From contig JANJXV010000043.1 in NCBI GenBank assembly GCA_024803745.1, positions 8,302,018-8,366,017 of the forward strand: a stretch of DNA of 64,000 bases. Direction: 5' to 3'. A program made the position numbers and the translations under genes. The DNA comes from Megascapheus bottae. Its lineage: Eukaryota; Chordata; Mammalia; Rodentia; Geomyidae. A model generated the notes under the pieces. The model was not told the origin of the DNA. It worked only from the letters and a program-made list of their open reading frames with translations, and ran no database searches. The first letter of the stretch is position 1, and each line of letters begins with the position of its first letter. Below are positions 34,356 to 45,640 of this stretch, piece after piece.

Positions 34356-34515
34356 GGCCAGCAGTTTGTCCTAGTGGTAGTGTGCTTGCCTAGCATTCAT
34401 GAAGGCTGGGGTCTGATTTCTTGGTGGTGCTATGGCTCAAGTGGTAGAGCTGTATCCTTGAGAAAGCCCAAGGACAGTGCTCAGGCCCTGCTATCAAGCC
34501 CTGGACTGGCAAAAA
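34356..34515 (+). mobile_element. IDL-Geo SINE, plus strand
   Basis: 'cctagtggtagtgtgcttgcc' left monomer shortened in the middle, then 'tatggctcaagtggtagagct' right monomer and A-rich tail. It forms an inverted pair with the copy at 34118-34308. Confidence 0.85.
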
Positions 34516-34675
34516 ATATTTTTTAAGTCTTTGCTATTTATTTCAACTAGTCTGGAGGAAATAGTAAGTCTAATCTTCCACTTTTGTAATACGCTTGTTT
34601 GTGTATGAGTTAAAAAAATGAAATGAATATCAGAAAGCTCAACCTACTTTAATTGTTTGTATTTACTTATTTATT

Positions 34676-34890
34676 TTGGGGGTGTCTTGGGGCTTGAACT
34701 CATCCTGGCACTCTCCCTGAGCACTTCAGCTCAAGGCTCCTACCCTACCCTTGAGCCAAGCCCCACTTCCCATTTACTTGAGGTTAATTGGAGATAAGAG
34801 TCTCAGGTCCTTTTATGCCCAGGATTCTCAGACCTCAGCTCTTTAGTAGCTAGGATTACAGGCAGGAGCCACCTCATTCAGCTCCTAGTT
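34676..34890 (-). mobile_element. Composite SINE, antisense
   Basis: Geo-type right monomer inverse, then the Alu/B1-like left monomer 'tagtagctaggattacaggcaggagccac'. Confidence 0.8.
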
Positions 34891-34914
34891 TTACAAAAAT
34901 ACACAACATTTTAG

Positions 34915-35123
34915 TTTCCAGTGACTCATGCTTGTAATCCTGAGATCTGAGGATAGCAGCTCTCAGTCAGCCTGAGCAAGAATGACCTTGAAACTCTTAA
35001 CTCCAGGGAACCATCAAAAGAGCAGGAAGTGGAGATGTGGCTCGAGTGGTAAAGTGCCAACCTTGAGCTAAACATCTCAGGGATAGGTTACATCCCTGAA
35101 TTCAAGACCTGACACTACTATAT
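34915..35123 (+). mobile_element. Composite SINE, plus strand
   Basis: 'gtgactcatgcttgtaatcctgag' left monomer and 'tgtggctcgagtggtaaagtgcc' right monomer, running into a microsatellite tail. Confidence 0.8.
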
Positions 35124-35242
35124 TCTCCCTTTCCCTCTCCCTCTCCTCTCCTCTCTCTGTCTCTATCTCTCTCTGTCTCTCTCTGTCTCTCTCTCTGTCT
35201 CTCTCTGTCTTCTCTCTGTCTTTCTCTGTCTCTCTCTCTCTC

Positions 35243-35331
<89 letters not shown>
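35124..35331 (+). repeat. (TC)n(CA)n microsatellite
   Basis: About 200 bp of TC with TGTC units, ending in CA repeats. Confidence 0.97.
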
Positions 35332-35333
<2 letters not shown>

Positions 35334-35396
35334 AAAGTATGGAGGAAAAGTGATGCATATGAAATGAGAATGAATGATTTATAAAACTGAGCCCTG

Positions 35397-35615
35397 AAGC
35401 CAGGCTCTGGTGACCTACTTCTGTAATCCTAGTTACTTAGGAGGCTGAGATCTGAAGATCATGGATCAAAGCCACCCTTGGTATGAAGTCTGTGAGATGC
35501 TTATCTCCAATTAGACATCAGAAAACCAGAAGTGGCACTGTAGTTCAAGGAGTATTGCAGTAGCCTTGAGCTGAAGGCTCAGGAACAGCCCTCAGACTCT
35601 GAGTTCAAAAAGAAA
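35397..35615 (+). mobile_element. Composite SINE, plus strand
   Basis: 'ctgtaatcctagttacttaggaggctgag' and 'agaagtggcactgtagttcaagg' mark the two monomers. Confidence 0.82.
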
Positions 35616-35639
35616 AATCCAAACTGATCTCAGAGATAA

Positions 35640-36180
35640 TCACATGGCATTCTGTCAACCATGGCTCATTGTTGTGTGGTGTTCCTGTCACAAACAGCGG
35701 CAGCAGCCTCCACCACCTCCTCCAAATTGTCGTCATCATCATTATCATCATCATCATCACTATCATCATCATCATCATCATCATTATATCAACATCCTCT
35801 CAGTAAAGCTGTCCTCATGATCCACAAAACACACCTCCAAATCCCTTCTCTATCCACCCTCAGCACTCACTCGCTTAAGCTGCCTCCCTCTTCAGCCATG
35901 ATCCAGGTGGACAGGTCTGAGAACCCCAGACCTGCCGTGTAGCACCAGTTCAGCCTCTGTCCGCAGAGTGATGTGAAGACACCATGGAAGCAGATCTGCG
36001 GGACGCTGACAAGGAGGAGGCAGGTCCCTCAGGCAGGAGAGTGAAAGGCAGGGAGCACAGGCTCTCGCTCCAATTCTAGGTGGCCTTGGGAGGACTGAGG
36101 CCCACAGCTCCCAATTAGCCAAGTTGAACACATCAATGACCAAGTCTCTGTGGACATTTCAAACAAAGAGCTGAGAGGAC
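35640..36180. repeat. OR2-side duplicated flank block
   Basis: Matches 57000-57400 (same orientation) and, inverse, 63190-63480. Shared: 'aagctgcctccctcttcagcc', 'ccaggtggacaggtctgag' and 'aagtctctgtggacatttc'. Contains a (TCA)n run at 35728-35789. Confidence 0.8.
35728..35789 (+). repeat. (TCA)n microsatellite
   Basis: Imperfect TCATCATTA units, absent from the paralogous block at 57000. Confidence 0.95.
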
Positions 36181-36594
36181 CTAAAGGAAATCCATGCTTC
36201 TTCAAGACTCTCTGCCTATGCAGATGATTAATATACTAAAACTTCTATCACTTATGCTTATCTGATGGAGAGATGGCATGGACTTTTCACACTCGCTATA
36301 ATTGATCTCCAAACTGGGGTGACTTTTAATGACTTTTCATTGTTATATATTCATACCATATATCTTCAGAAGTATTATATTCCAACTTCAAAGTTTACAT
36401 CTTTTCTAATTTTATTTTCTTTTTTATTATTCATATAAACATTTAATCAAACATTTTCTTTTCTTCCCACCCCCAAATGCCTACAGAAAATATTCCATGA
36501 TTTAAACATATATAAATCCTGAAGCAGTATAAACCCTGAAATTACAAATACAATAAAGACAACGAGTTGAAAAGTTGGGTATTAATTTTCCAGG
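36181..36594. other. Interval without recognised feature
   Basis: AT-rich, no gene or repeat identified. Confidence 0.5.
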
Positions 36595-37003
36595 TCTGTC
36601 TATTCCCTTACAAACAGTACAATGTATTTTTTTCTGATGGGTGTATACAATTTCATTGTGTTTATACACCACATTTTCTTGATCCATTCATCCACCGAGG
36701 GGTATCTCGGTTGATTGCATATCATGGATAAGTAAACAATGCTTCCATGAAAATGGTAGTACTGGCAGTTGCAGTGGGGAAATGTTTGTACTGGATTTTT
36801 ATCAAATGACCCAGAGTGGGAATGCTGGGTCACAGGGACTCTCTGTTCAGTCTTTTGAGGAATCTCCATAGCTTTCCAGAAATTTTACCAACAACATAGG
36901 AATGTCTTCTTCGGGACACATCCCTACCAGCATCTGTGATTATCAGTTTTCTTCATAATGGTCATCTAACTGAGGTTTGGTGGAATCTCAAAGTTTTTGA
37001 TTT
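36595..37003 (-). mobile_element. Old L1 ORF2 3' fragment, antisense
   Basis: 'gtatacaatttcattgtgtttatacaccacattttcttgatcc' and following text match the ORF2 C-terminal end in inverse, more diverged than the other L1s. The last ~160 bp are also present at 9356-9517. Confidence 0.8.
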
Positions 37004-37405
37004 GCATTTTTTTTTCTGGGGCTTGAACTTGGGGCCTGGGCACTTTCCTTAGACACTTTTTAGTACTCTGACATTTGAGGCACAGTGCCACTTCCAGCCT
37101 TTTCTGTGTGTATGGTGCTAAGGAATTGAATCCAGGGCTTTCTGCATGGGAGGTGAGCACTCTAGCACTAGACTATGCTCCCAGCCACACTTTCTACTTT
37201 TTCCGTGCATGTGGCACTGAGCAGTTGAACCCAGGGCTCTATGCATGCTACCTAAGAACTCTAATATCAGATTAACATTTGTACATTTAATACCATCTTC
37301 ACCTTTACCATACCTCTGCTGTGGTGACTAGTGCAGGAATTCCCTCGGATGTAAGAGATGTTGAGGCAGATCCTAAGCAGATGGCAGGGAAGTGAGGTAG
37401 AGGCT
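36842..37405. repeat. Segmental duplication, copy 2 (pair at 9356-9915)
   Basis: Same order and orientation as copy 1: old L1 end, SINE, partial IDL unit, unique sequence to 'atggcaggga(a)gtgaggtagag'. Here the flanks are continuous, so this copy looks ancestral. Confidence 0.85.
37004..37258 (-). mobile_element. IDL-Geo SINE plus partial second IDL unit
   Basis: Paralogue of 9518-9773 with the same two-part layout. Confidence 0.75.
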
Positions 37406-37944
37406 AAAACTTTATGCTTCTTGCATGAGGAAGGAAAGAAGTTGTTTTCTGATACACAACAAATCTACATAGGGATCTAGAAATGGACATCCTTATGTGT
37501 TGGAGAAAGACAACACGACTCTGACCTTCAATTAAACACCAAAAAAGTTGAAAGTGTTATGTCTCAATGAAAGGAGGGCCAGCCTAGACAAAAAGAGAAA
37601 AAAATCAGGAACAGGGTAAGGTCCAGAGTTCAAGACCCAGAAAAAAGGATTGCAGTGATAAATTTCAGAAATCTTAACAGCTTTAGTTTTGAAGTCTCAC
37701 TGCTTGAGATCTCATAATCTCGGTGACTTCTTTCTTTTCCCTTTTTTCAAAATTTTACTATGGTTAAAAGTTGTACCAGACGATTCAACTTGTCATGTTT
37801 ATTTATGAACTCTATGATCAAAGTCATTCATTCCACAGTTCTTATAGACTCTTTCATGCCCTACCCATCCCCTCACTTTGTCTGCATCCCTTTCCACATA
37901 TGTACATGAACAAATGAAGTCATGATATTCTTTTGAACTCAGTG
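37406..37944. other. Interval without recognised feature
   Basis: Unique sequence, no coding or repeat signal identified. Confidence 0.5.
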
Positions 37945-38042
37945 TCTGGGTGCGGTCCCTGGTGCTGGTTTTCAACCATGACCTCAGATCTCAGCCTCCT
38001 GAGTAGCTAGGATGACAGGCATAAGCCAGCATCACACAGCTT
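37945..38042 (-). mobile_element. Alu/B1-like left monomer
   Basis: 'gatctcagcctcctgagtagctaggatgacaggcataagcc' is the inverse of the left monomer of the composite SINEs; the right monomer is missing or reduced. Confidence 0.7.
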
Positions 38043-38072
38043 TATTTCCCTTTAGTGTTTCCTGATGTTTTT

Positions 38073-38261
38073 TTTGCCAGTCCTGGGCTTGAGCTCAGGG
38101 CCTGAGCACTGTCCTTGGACTTTCTCAAGGCTAGAGCTCTACCACTTGAGCATCAGCACCACCTCCGACTTTTTTCTATGTATGTGGTACCGAGGAATCG
38201 AACCCGGGATTTCATGCATGCTAGACAAGCACTTTAACCACTAGGCCAAACTCCCGGTCCC
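38073..38261 (-). mobile_element. IDL-Geo SINE, full length, with target duplication
   Basis: Close match to 34118-34308. Target duplication TTTCCTGATGTTTTT at 38058-38072 and 38262-38276. Young insertion. Confidence 0.92.
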
Positions 38262-38782
38262 TTTCCTGATGTTTTTAACCCTTCTGAGCATATTGTATTT
38301 TGTTTATTCCAATTTCTTTTTTTTTATTGTAATTAGTAAAAGGGTTACATGATATTTGCCAGATAGAAGGTGCATTAATTCACATACATTGATACCCTTT
38401 CACATGTCTTGGTACCGATTTCATTCCCCCCCACACCCCCCACCCGTCTTGGTTTTACCCACTTCCCTATCAAATTTCAAATATCCAAATACAAATAAAT
38501 TCAATATATCAGATAACAAAGTGAGATACTATACCAATATGAGATAACCAAGGGACAGCAAAGGAGATGAGAGACAACATTGTACATTAAGGACAACAAT
38601 CATTCATTATATGGATTTGTTTCACTATCCTGGAGGTTCTTTCAATTAGCTTCACATTATATGTCCTTATGTATCAAGATATTGCTGTATTGCAAATCTC
38701 TGCTAGTAGAGCCCAAGGTTTCTACTGATTATGATGAATAAGGGAAACCATTGAGCCTAAGTTTCTTTGAGTCTGGCTTACT

Positions 38783-40229
38783 TCACTTAATATTATTTTT
38801 TTCTAAGTCTTTCCATTTCCTAACAAATGGGGCGATGTCATTCTTTCTGACAGCAGTATAGAATTCAATTGTGTACAAATACCACAACTTGTTGATCCAC
38901 TCAACTGAGGGACATCTAGGTTGGTTCCATATCTTTGCTATGGTGAATAGTGCTGCAATGAACATTGTTATGCTAGTGGGTTTAGTATGTCCTTGTTTCT
39001 GGGTGGTTGGGTAAATGCCAAGTAGTGGAATTGCTGGGTCATAGGGGAGATCTATGTTTAGCCTTTTGAGGCACTGCCACACTGCTTTCCATAGTGGTTG
39101 AACAAGATTGCACTCCCACCAACAGTGTAGTAGTGATCCCTCCTGGCCACATCCCCTCCAGCATCTGTTGTCATTCGTTTTCCTGATCCTGGCCATTCTA
39201 GCTGGAGTGAGGTGGAATCTTAGAGTTGTTTTGATTTGCATTTCTTTTATGACCAGAGATGTTGAGCATTTCTTCATGTGTCTATAGGTCATTTTTGTTT
39301 CTTCTTCAGAGAAGACTCTCTTTAAGTCTTTGGCCCATTTTTAATGGGATGGTTGTTACTTTGGAGGTTAGTTTTGGAGTGATTCAATTTTTTGAGTTGT
39401 TGATATATTTTAGATATGAGGCCTTTGTCCATTGTTTGGTTGGTGAAGATCTTCTCCCACTCTGTAGCCTTCCTGATTAGTTTACTAGCTATGTCCTTTG
39501 CCATGCAAAAGCTCAGCAGTTTAATGCAGTCCCACTTATCCAGCCTTTCTCTGATTTGTTGTGATTCTTGGTCCTTATTAAGAAAGTGTCGACCTGTGCC
39601 AAGGAGGCCTAGTGTATCTCCTATTCCTTCCTGTAGAGTTTTCAGTGTGTCAGCTTTTACCTCCGGGTCTTTGATCCATTTGGAGTTAATTCTAGTGCAA
39701 GGTGACAAAGAAGGATCTAGCTTTAGTTTTCTGCAGGTGCTTAACCAGTTCTGCTAGCACAACTTGTTGAAGAGGCTGTCTTTCTTCCATTCTATTTTTT
39801 TGGCTCCCTTGTCAAAGATTAGGTGGCCATAGGTCTGTGGTTTAATATCTGGGTCCTCAGTTCTATTCCATTGGTCTTCAGGCCTGTTCCTGTGCCAGCA
39901 CCAAGCTGTTTTGAGAATTATAGCTCTGTAATAGAGTCTAAAGATTAGAATTGAAATTCCTCCAGCGCTGTTCTTTCTCCTAAGAAGTGTTTTTGCTATA
40001 CGGGGTCTTTTATTATTCCATATGAAATTTTGGATTGCCTCTTCTATTTCTTTAAAGAATGACATTGGGATGTTGATGGGTATTGCATTGAATTTGTAGA
40101 TAGCTCTTGGCAAGACTGTCATTTTCACAATGTTGATTCTTCCAATCCAGGAGCATGGGAGGTTTTTCCATTTCCTTAGTTCTGCTTTAATTTCGTTTTT
40201 TAGGGTTTTAAAGTTTTTGTCAAAAAGGT
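38783..40229 (-). pseudogene. L1 ORF2p C-terminal part
   Basis: Minus-strand pieces 40281-39754, 39708-39322 and 39292-38783 cover the region from after the RT domain to the Cys-rich end ([18 protein letters not shown]) and [13 protein letters not shown]. Frame breaks separate the pieces. Most complete C-terminus among the young L1 copies here. Confidence 0.88.
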
Positions 40230-41669
40230 TTATGAAATTAAACAGTAAGGACCACACAAAATACCAACTCCTTTGGGACACAGCAAAGGCAGTACTCAGA
40301 GGAAAATTTATAGCGCTGAGTGCCTACAACAACAAGTTGGAAAAATTGCAAACTAACAAGTTAATGTCTCACCTTAAGCTCCTGGAAAAAGAGCAACAAA
40401 CCAACCCTAATCCCAGTAGAAGAAAGCAAATAAATAAAATCAAAGCAGAAGTAAATGATTTGGAATCCAAAAAAACTATAGAAAGAATCAACAAAACAAG
40501 GAGTTGGTTCTTTGAAAGAATTAACAAAATTGACAAGACCTTAGCAAATCTTACCAAAAAAAAAGAAGAGAGCATATCGAAATAAACAAAATCGCAGATG
40601 AAAATGGTAATATCACGACAGAAATTCCTAGCCAATATTAACATACCCACACTGAACCAAGAAGAACTAAGCCAACTCAACAGGCCTATTTCAAGCCCTG
40701 AAATAGAAATGGCAATTAGAGAACTTCCACCTAAGAAAAGTCCAGGGCCAGATGGATTCACAGCTGAATTCTATAAGGTCTTCAAAGCAGAGCTCACACC
40801 AATACTCCTCAAGCTCTTCAACGAAATTGAAAATGAAGGTTCCTTACCAAACTCATTCTATGAAGCCAGTATAACCCTCATCCCCAAACCAGACAGAGAT
40901 TCATCAAAGAAAGAGAACTATAGACCTATATCTTTGATGAACATCGATGCAAAACTTCTCAACAAAATACTGGCCAACTGTCTTCAACAACTCATGAAAA
41001 AATTATACACTATGATCAAACTGGATTCATGACAGGGAGGCAAAGCTGGTTCAACATACGCAAATCAATTAATATAATTCAACACATCAACATGAGCAAG
41101 GACAAAAATCACATGATTGTCTCAATAGACGCGGAAAAGGCATTTGACAAGATCCAACACCCCTTTATGTTAAAAGCTCTGGAGAAACTAGGAATCCATG
41201 GAACATTCCTCAATGTAATAAAGGCTGTGAATGAGAAACCTACTGCTAGCATTACACTTAATGGTGAAAATCTAAAGCCATTCCCTCTAAAATCAGGAAC
41301 GAGACAAGGATGCCCACTCTCTCCACTCCTCTTTAACATAGTAGTAGAATTCCTAGCCAGTGCAATAAGGCAAGAAGCAAGCATAAAGGCGATCCAAGTA
41401 GGCAAAGAGGAAATAAAACTATCCCTCTTTGCAGATGACATGATTCTGTATTTAAAGAATCCTATAGACTCTACTCCCAAGCTCCTTGAGCTGATTCAAA
41501 GCTTTGGAAGAGTAGCAGGCTATAAAATCAACCCTCAAAAATCAACTGCCTTCCTTTATGCCAACAGTGAGAGAAATGAGGCAATAATCAGGAAAGCAAC
41601 TCCTTTCACAATAGCCTCAAAGAAAATAAAGTACCTAGGAATTAGTTTAACTAAGAATGTAAAGGACCT
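40230..41669 (+). pseudogene. L1 ORF2p RT domain (inverted part)
   Basis: Plus-strand pieces 40598-41032 and 41029-41697. RT motifs are visible: [42 protein letters not shown] and FADD in [13 protein letters not shown] one-base shift near 41020 and a deletion near 40620 (linker lost) break the frame. Confidence 0.9.
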
Positions 41670-41784
41670 TTTTGTTTATTCCAATTTCAATAAATAGTGA
41701 AAATCCCAACTATGTGTCAAATATACCTGTAGCACCACTATACATTACAACAAAAAAATAAAAAGATAAATTTTTAAAAAGCGG

Positions 41785-41870
41785 ACACAAACAGATCATT
41801 TTTGTTTTGGTAGCACTGGTGTTTGAACTCAGAGCTTTCTGATTTCTTGGCAAATGATATATAACGTGCT
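41785..41870 (-). mobile_element. SINE-like fragment
   Basis: 'ggtagcactggtgtttgaactca' with 'gatttcttggcaaatgat'; inverse partner at 54310-54395. Looks like a tRNA-derived SINE end. Confidence 0.5.
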
Positions 41871-41914
41871 TTGTTTGTTTTTAGTAATTTACCTATGTGA
41901 TCTAGGACTTTTTA

Positions 41915-42731
41915 GGGTTTTTTTAAAGAATTTATTAATGTTGATTTTTACAGCATATTTTAAACAACAAGTTTAACAAACAAGTGTTCAAGGAGGGAAT
42001 CTCTATTTACAATCACTGTGACTTAGTATGTAGAACTTATTCAAAATTAGGCTAAGGTTTTGTATGTCATAGAAACATATTAATTTAAGAAATAAGACAT
42101 TATGTCTATAGAGTCATAGGTTTTTATGTCTACATAGTTATGTTTATATTTCCATTACCATGTCCATAGCATTGGGTATGCAAATATTGTGTCCTTGCTC
42201 TTGTACTCTTTGTATTTAATAGCCACATATTAGGGATACCATGCGCCTTTTTTTCCTTAGGTCTTGACTTGTCTCACTCAACATGATTCGCTCTAGGTTC
42301 ATCCATATCCCTGAGAATGCCATTGTTTTATCTTGTCTGTTGGCTTTGTAGAATTCCATTGTGTATATATACCATATTTTCCATATCCATTTATCTGCAG
42401 TAGGGCATCTGCATTGTTTCCATCACGTGGCAATTGCGAGTAGTGCAGAGATGAACATATCTGAGCAGGTGTCCTTGTAATATCTTGGGTCATGATGCTT
42501 AGGATAGATGCCCAGAAGTGGTATGGCAGGATCGTAGGGAAGGTCTATTTTCAGTTCTTTAAGAAACCTCCATACTGCTTTCCAGAGTGGCTGAAATAGT
42601 CTGCATTCCCACCAGCAGTGTAGTAGGGTTCCTTTTTCTGCACAACCTCACCAGCAAATGTAAAAATGTGGAGAGCTTCACGAATTTGCGAATCATCCTT
42701 GCACAGGGGCCATGCTAATCTTCTCTGTATA

Positions 42732-42765
<34 letters not shown>

Positions 42766-42767
42766 TA
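41915..42767 (-). mobile_element. U6 snRNA-L1 chimeric retrocopy
   Basis: Minus strand: U6 snRNA (42766-42662) joined to an older-family L1 3' end (42661-41915) with an A-rich tail. Both parts are enclosed by one target duplication, TGATCTAGGACTTTTTA, at 41898-41914 and 42768-42784. So the chimera inserted as a single cDNA, as expected from template switching during L1 reverse transcription. Confidence 0.93.
42662..42766 (-). pseudogene. RNU6: U6 snRNA pseudogene
   Basis: Minus strand begins CTTGCTTCGGCAGCACATAT and continues through the U6 region including AGATTAGCATGGCCCCTG to the oligo-T near 42666. Several substitutions against functional U6 (for example at the 5' G residues and in the ACACGC segment, here ATTCGC). 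Without U6 promoter elements upstream it is a retrocopy, not an active gene. Confidence 0.93.
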
Positions 42768-42902
42768 TGATCTAGGACTTTTTAATGCACAGGTCTGCCC
42801 GGGTGCTTATATCTCAGGGATGGACCTCTAACTGCTGGCTCATAAAAGTAAGGTGGATGATTTTTGTTGTTTCCTTGCTTCTTTGCATCTTGGTTTGTAC
42901 CA

Positions 42903-43010
42903 TTCCTGGGGTTTAAACTCAGGATGTGGACACTTTCCCTGATTTTTTTCCTCAGGGATATTTTTCTACTTCTTGAGCCATAGCTTGACTTTTTGCTCTA
43001 TGTGTGTGTT
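42903..43010 (-). mobile_element. Degenerate SINE
   Basis: 'attcctggggtttaaactcagg' and 'ctacttcttgagccatagct' resemble the Geo right monomer in inverse. Confidence 0.5.
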
Positions 43011-43569
43011 GTAATTGAATTTAAAACTCATAGGTGATGATGGGAGGGAAGAACTGGGACAGTGGGAAGGTAGGAATTACCTTATCCAGAATGAAATGCA
43101 CTCTTTGCCTGACTTATGTAATGGTAACCCATTTATATAACAGCTTCAAAATAACAGAAGTCATCAGAAGAAAAAATTAAGGCACTAGTTTATAATTTTT
43201 AAATTAACTCAAGTTAAAGGGCAGGACAGGATAGCTGGCTACAAAATAACATGTTCTGCCTTCAAAGTCTGTCCAATAGTATTGAGGTAAAATGTACATA
43301 TTACAAAATTTGCCACTCAATCCTTGCAATATTCTTTGTTGGGACTAACATCTGTAAACATTCATCATTCTTTACAAAGTAACAATTTAAACATTACAAA
43401 GATATATTCCTCCTTAAGGAATCCATCCTGACATAGCCAGAATGGTTTTCCACTGCTAATGGATTGTACTAATTAAACTAGATGCATACAGTATTCAGAC
43501 AGGTAGAATTTATAGGACTATATGCTGAAGATTCTTGCTTCTGTCAAAAGCACATAACAAATGAACTTC

Positions 43570-44504
43570 CTACCTGCTGGTGTCAGCTCCTGGTTTATAC
43601 AATCTCCTCAGGGCATTTTTGAGGTCCCTGTTCCTCAGGCTGTAGATGAAAAGGTTCAAGAGAGGAATGACCACTGTGTACATTGCTGAGAACACAGCGC
43701 TGCCCTTGGGAGAATGTGACACAGCTGACTCGAAGTAGACACCAAATGCTGTCCCAAAGAATAAGCCGACCACGGACAGGTGAGAACCACGTGTGGAGAA
43801 GGCTTTGTATTTCCCGTTTGAAGACGACACTGTCAGTACAGAAGAAATAATCTTGTAGTAAGAGAAAAGGATCCCTAAGACAGGAAGGAAATGGTATATG
43901 GTACCAATAATGTATTGAAATAAATTACTTGTGAATGTATGCTCACAGGAAAGATCCAGCACTTGAGAAGGGTCACAGAAGAAACTTGGGATTTCCAATT
44001 GCTTGAAATCGGTCATCTGTAACACCATCCACACATGCAGTTGTCCTTCCAAGGTGCTGGCGACAAATGACAGTGGATGCAAGGAGGCACAGAGAAGACG
44101 GTTCATGATGAGTGGGTAATTCAGGGGGTGACAGATGGCCACAAAGCGGTCATAGGCCATCAGACTAAGAAGCAAAACATCCATACAACATAAAATGAGA
44201 AAAATAGACATCTGTGTGAGGCAGCCCACATAGGAGATGGCTTTGCTGTGAGTGTGGATGTCCACCAAAATCTTGGGGACTGTGGTGGAGGTGAAGCCAA
44301 TGTCAGCTAAGGACAGGTTGGAGAGGCAGAAGTACATGGGGGTGTGGAGGAGGGGGTCAGAGGTGACAGCCAGGATGATGAGCAGATTTCCAAGCACAGT
44401 GATCAGGTACATGGACAGGAAGAGCCCAAAACCATGAGTTGTATCTCAGGGTCATCTGAGAGTCCCAGGAGGTAAAATTCTGAGATGTGTGTTAGATTAC
44501 ACAT
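43570..44504 (-). pseudogene. OR3: olfactory receptor pseudogene
   Basis: Paralogue of OR1 in the other arm. The ATG at 44504 is directly followed by TGT and the NLTHISEF N-terminus. A one-base deletion near 44430 (codon ~26, before TM1) breaks the frame. Downstream, 44412-43570 is open: [23 protein letters not shown] and [10 protein letters not shown] are intact. TM6 reads FSTRGSH (the conserved Cys is Arg), and TM7 reads LLNLFIY (the conserved Pro is Leu). Frameshift plus two changed hallmark residues point to loss of function. Confidence 0.88.
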
Positions 44505-45058
44505 CTCTGCATTAGTTGGAGATCTTCAATATAAAGAGAGAGCAATACTTAATGAAGAAGTCAGAATTCAACAATCATTCTGAACTCAAATATGCACAGT
44601 TCATAACAACATTCTGTCCGATACTTTTCAGTTATCACAAACCCAATCATCCTAGATTGTTTTCGTTCTCATTGATTCCCTTTCAGGTATTCATTTTAAA
44701 TACTCAACTGTGTTAGGACATTATAGGCAGTGTTTTCTTATCACAGGAAATACAGCTTATTCTTTATTACAGTCTACTTCACAGGTATGATTTTTTAATC
44801 TGTAAAATTCATTTTCATCCAATCTGTAAAGAAGCATGCCTACATGCTTCATATTATGATATGGAAATAGAGAATAGGGCCATGGTGAAATATTCGAATT
44901 GTCCTACTCATGAAAACTCTGTAAAATATACAGAGCTGCATGATCCTTAGCAATTTCACATCAGGAGTCCAGGACTAGAAAATCCTCTACCATGTCTGCA
45001 ATACCCCAGGAGATTTCTTCATCCTTCCTTTTTTTCTAAGTTTCAACTTTGTTTCCCT
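44505..45058. other. OR3 immediate upstream sequence
   Basis: Inverse counterpart of ~25850-26212. Its distal part is also alignable with 51030-51260 of the receptor-less block. No site assigned. Confidence 0.55.
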
Positions 45059-45300
45059 CCATCCCCCCCTTTTCTCTCTGTCTTTCTCTGTCTCTGTTTG
45101 TCTTTCTCTGTCTCTGTCTGTCTTTCTCTGTCTCTGTCTCTCTGTCTCTGTCTCTGTCTCTCGGTCTCTCTGTGTCTCTCTCTGTGTCTCTCTCTGTGTC
45201 TCTGTGTCTCTGTGTGTGTCTCTCTCTCTTTCTCTCTCTCTCTTTCTCTCTCTCTGTCTCTGTCTCTCTCTGTCTCTCTGTCTCTCTCTCTGTCTCTCTG

Positions 45301-45371
<71 letters not shown>

Positions 45372-45375
45372 GTCT
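45059..45375 (+). repeat. (TC)n / TGTC microsatellite
   Basis: About 315 bp; positional equivalent of the GA tract 25578-25849 in arm 1. Confidence 0.97.
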
Positions 45376-45389
45376 CTCTGTCTGACTTT

Positions 45390-45640
45390 GTGTCCATGTG
45401 TGTACGAGGATTCTGACTCTGGGCTTAGGTACTGAACTTGAGGCTTTCCTGCCCAAAGGAAAGCTCAAACACTTGAGTAAGAAACTCCACTTTTGGCTTC
45501 CTGGTAACTAATTGGAGATGAGAGCTCACAAGTTTTGCTGCCCACGCTGGCTCTGAACCTCTATCCACAGAACTCAGCCTGTTGAGTTGCTAGGATTCCA
45601 GGTATGAGGCACCAGGGCTTGGACAGTAGCACAATTAAAA
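45390..45640 (-). mobile_element. Composite SINE, antisense
   Basis: Inverse paralogue of 25345-25565. The adjacent microsatellite lies at its tail. Confidence 0.8.

Larger units (their letters stand above)
38317..41669 (-). mobile_element. Twin-primed young L1 (5' inverted)
   Basis: One insertion in two oppositely oriented parts. The 3' part, 38317-~40229 (minus), holds poly(A), 3' UTR and ORF2 C-terminal region. The 5' part, ~40230-41669, is inverted (plus) and holds the end of the endonuclease linker and the RT domain. Target duplication TTTTGTTTATTCCAATTTC at 38298-38316 and 41670-41688 encloses both, so they came in together. This is the structure produced by twin priming. Confidence 0.93.

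Noticed and set aside
40230..41697. Separate plus-strand L1 insertion next to a minus-strand L1
   Set aside because: One target duplication encloses both parts, so a single twin-primed insertion is the simpler reading.
42662..42766. Functional U6 gene
   Set aside because: Fused to L1, inside a retrotransposition target duplication, with substitutions in conserved positions and no snRNA promoter elements seen upstream.
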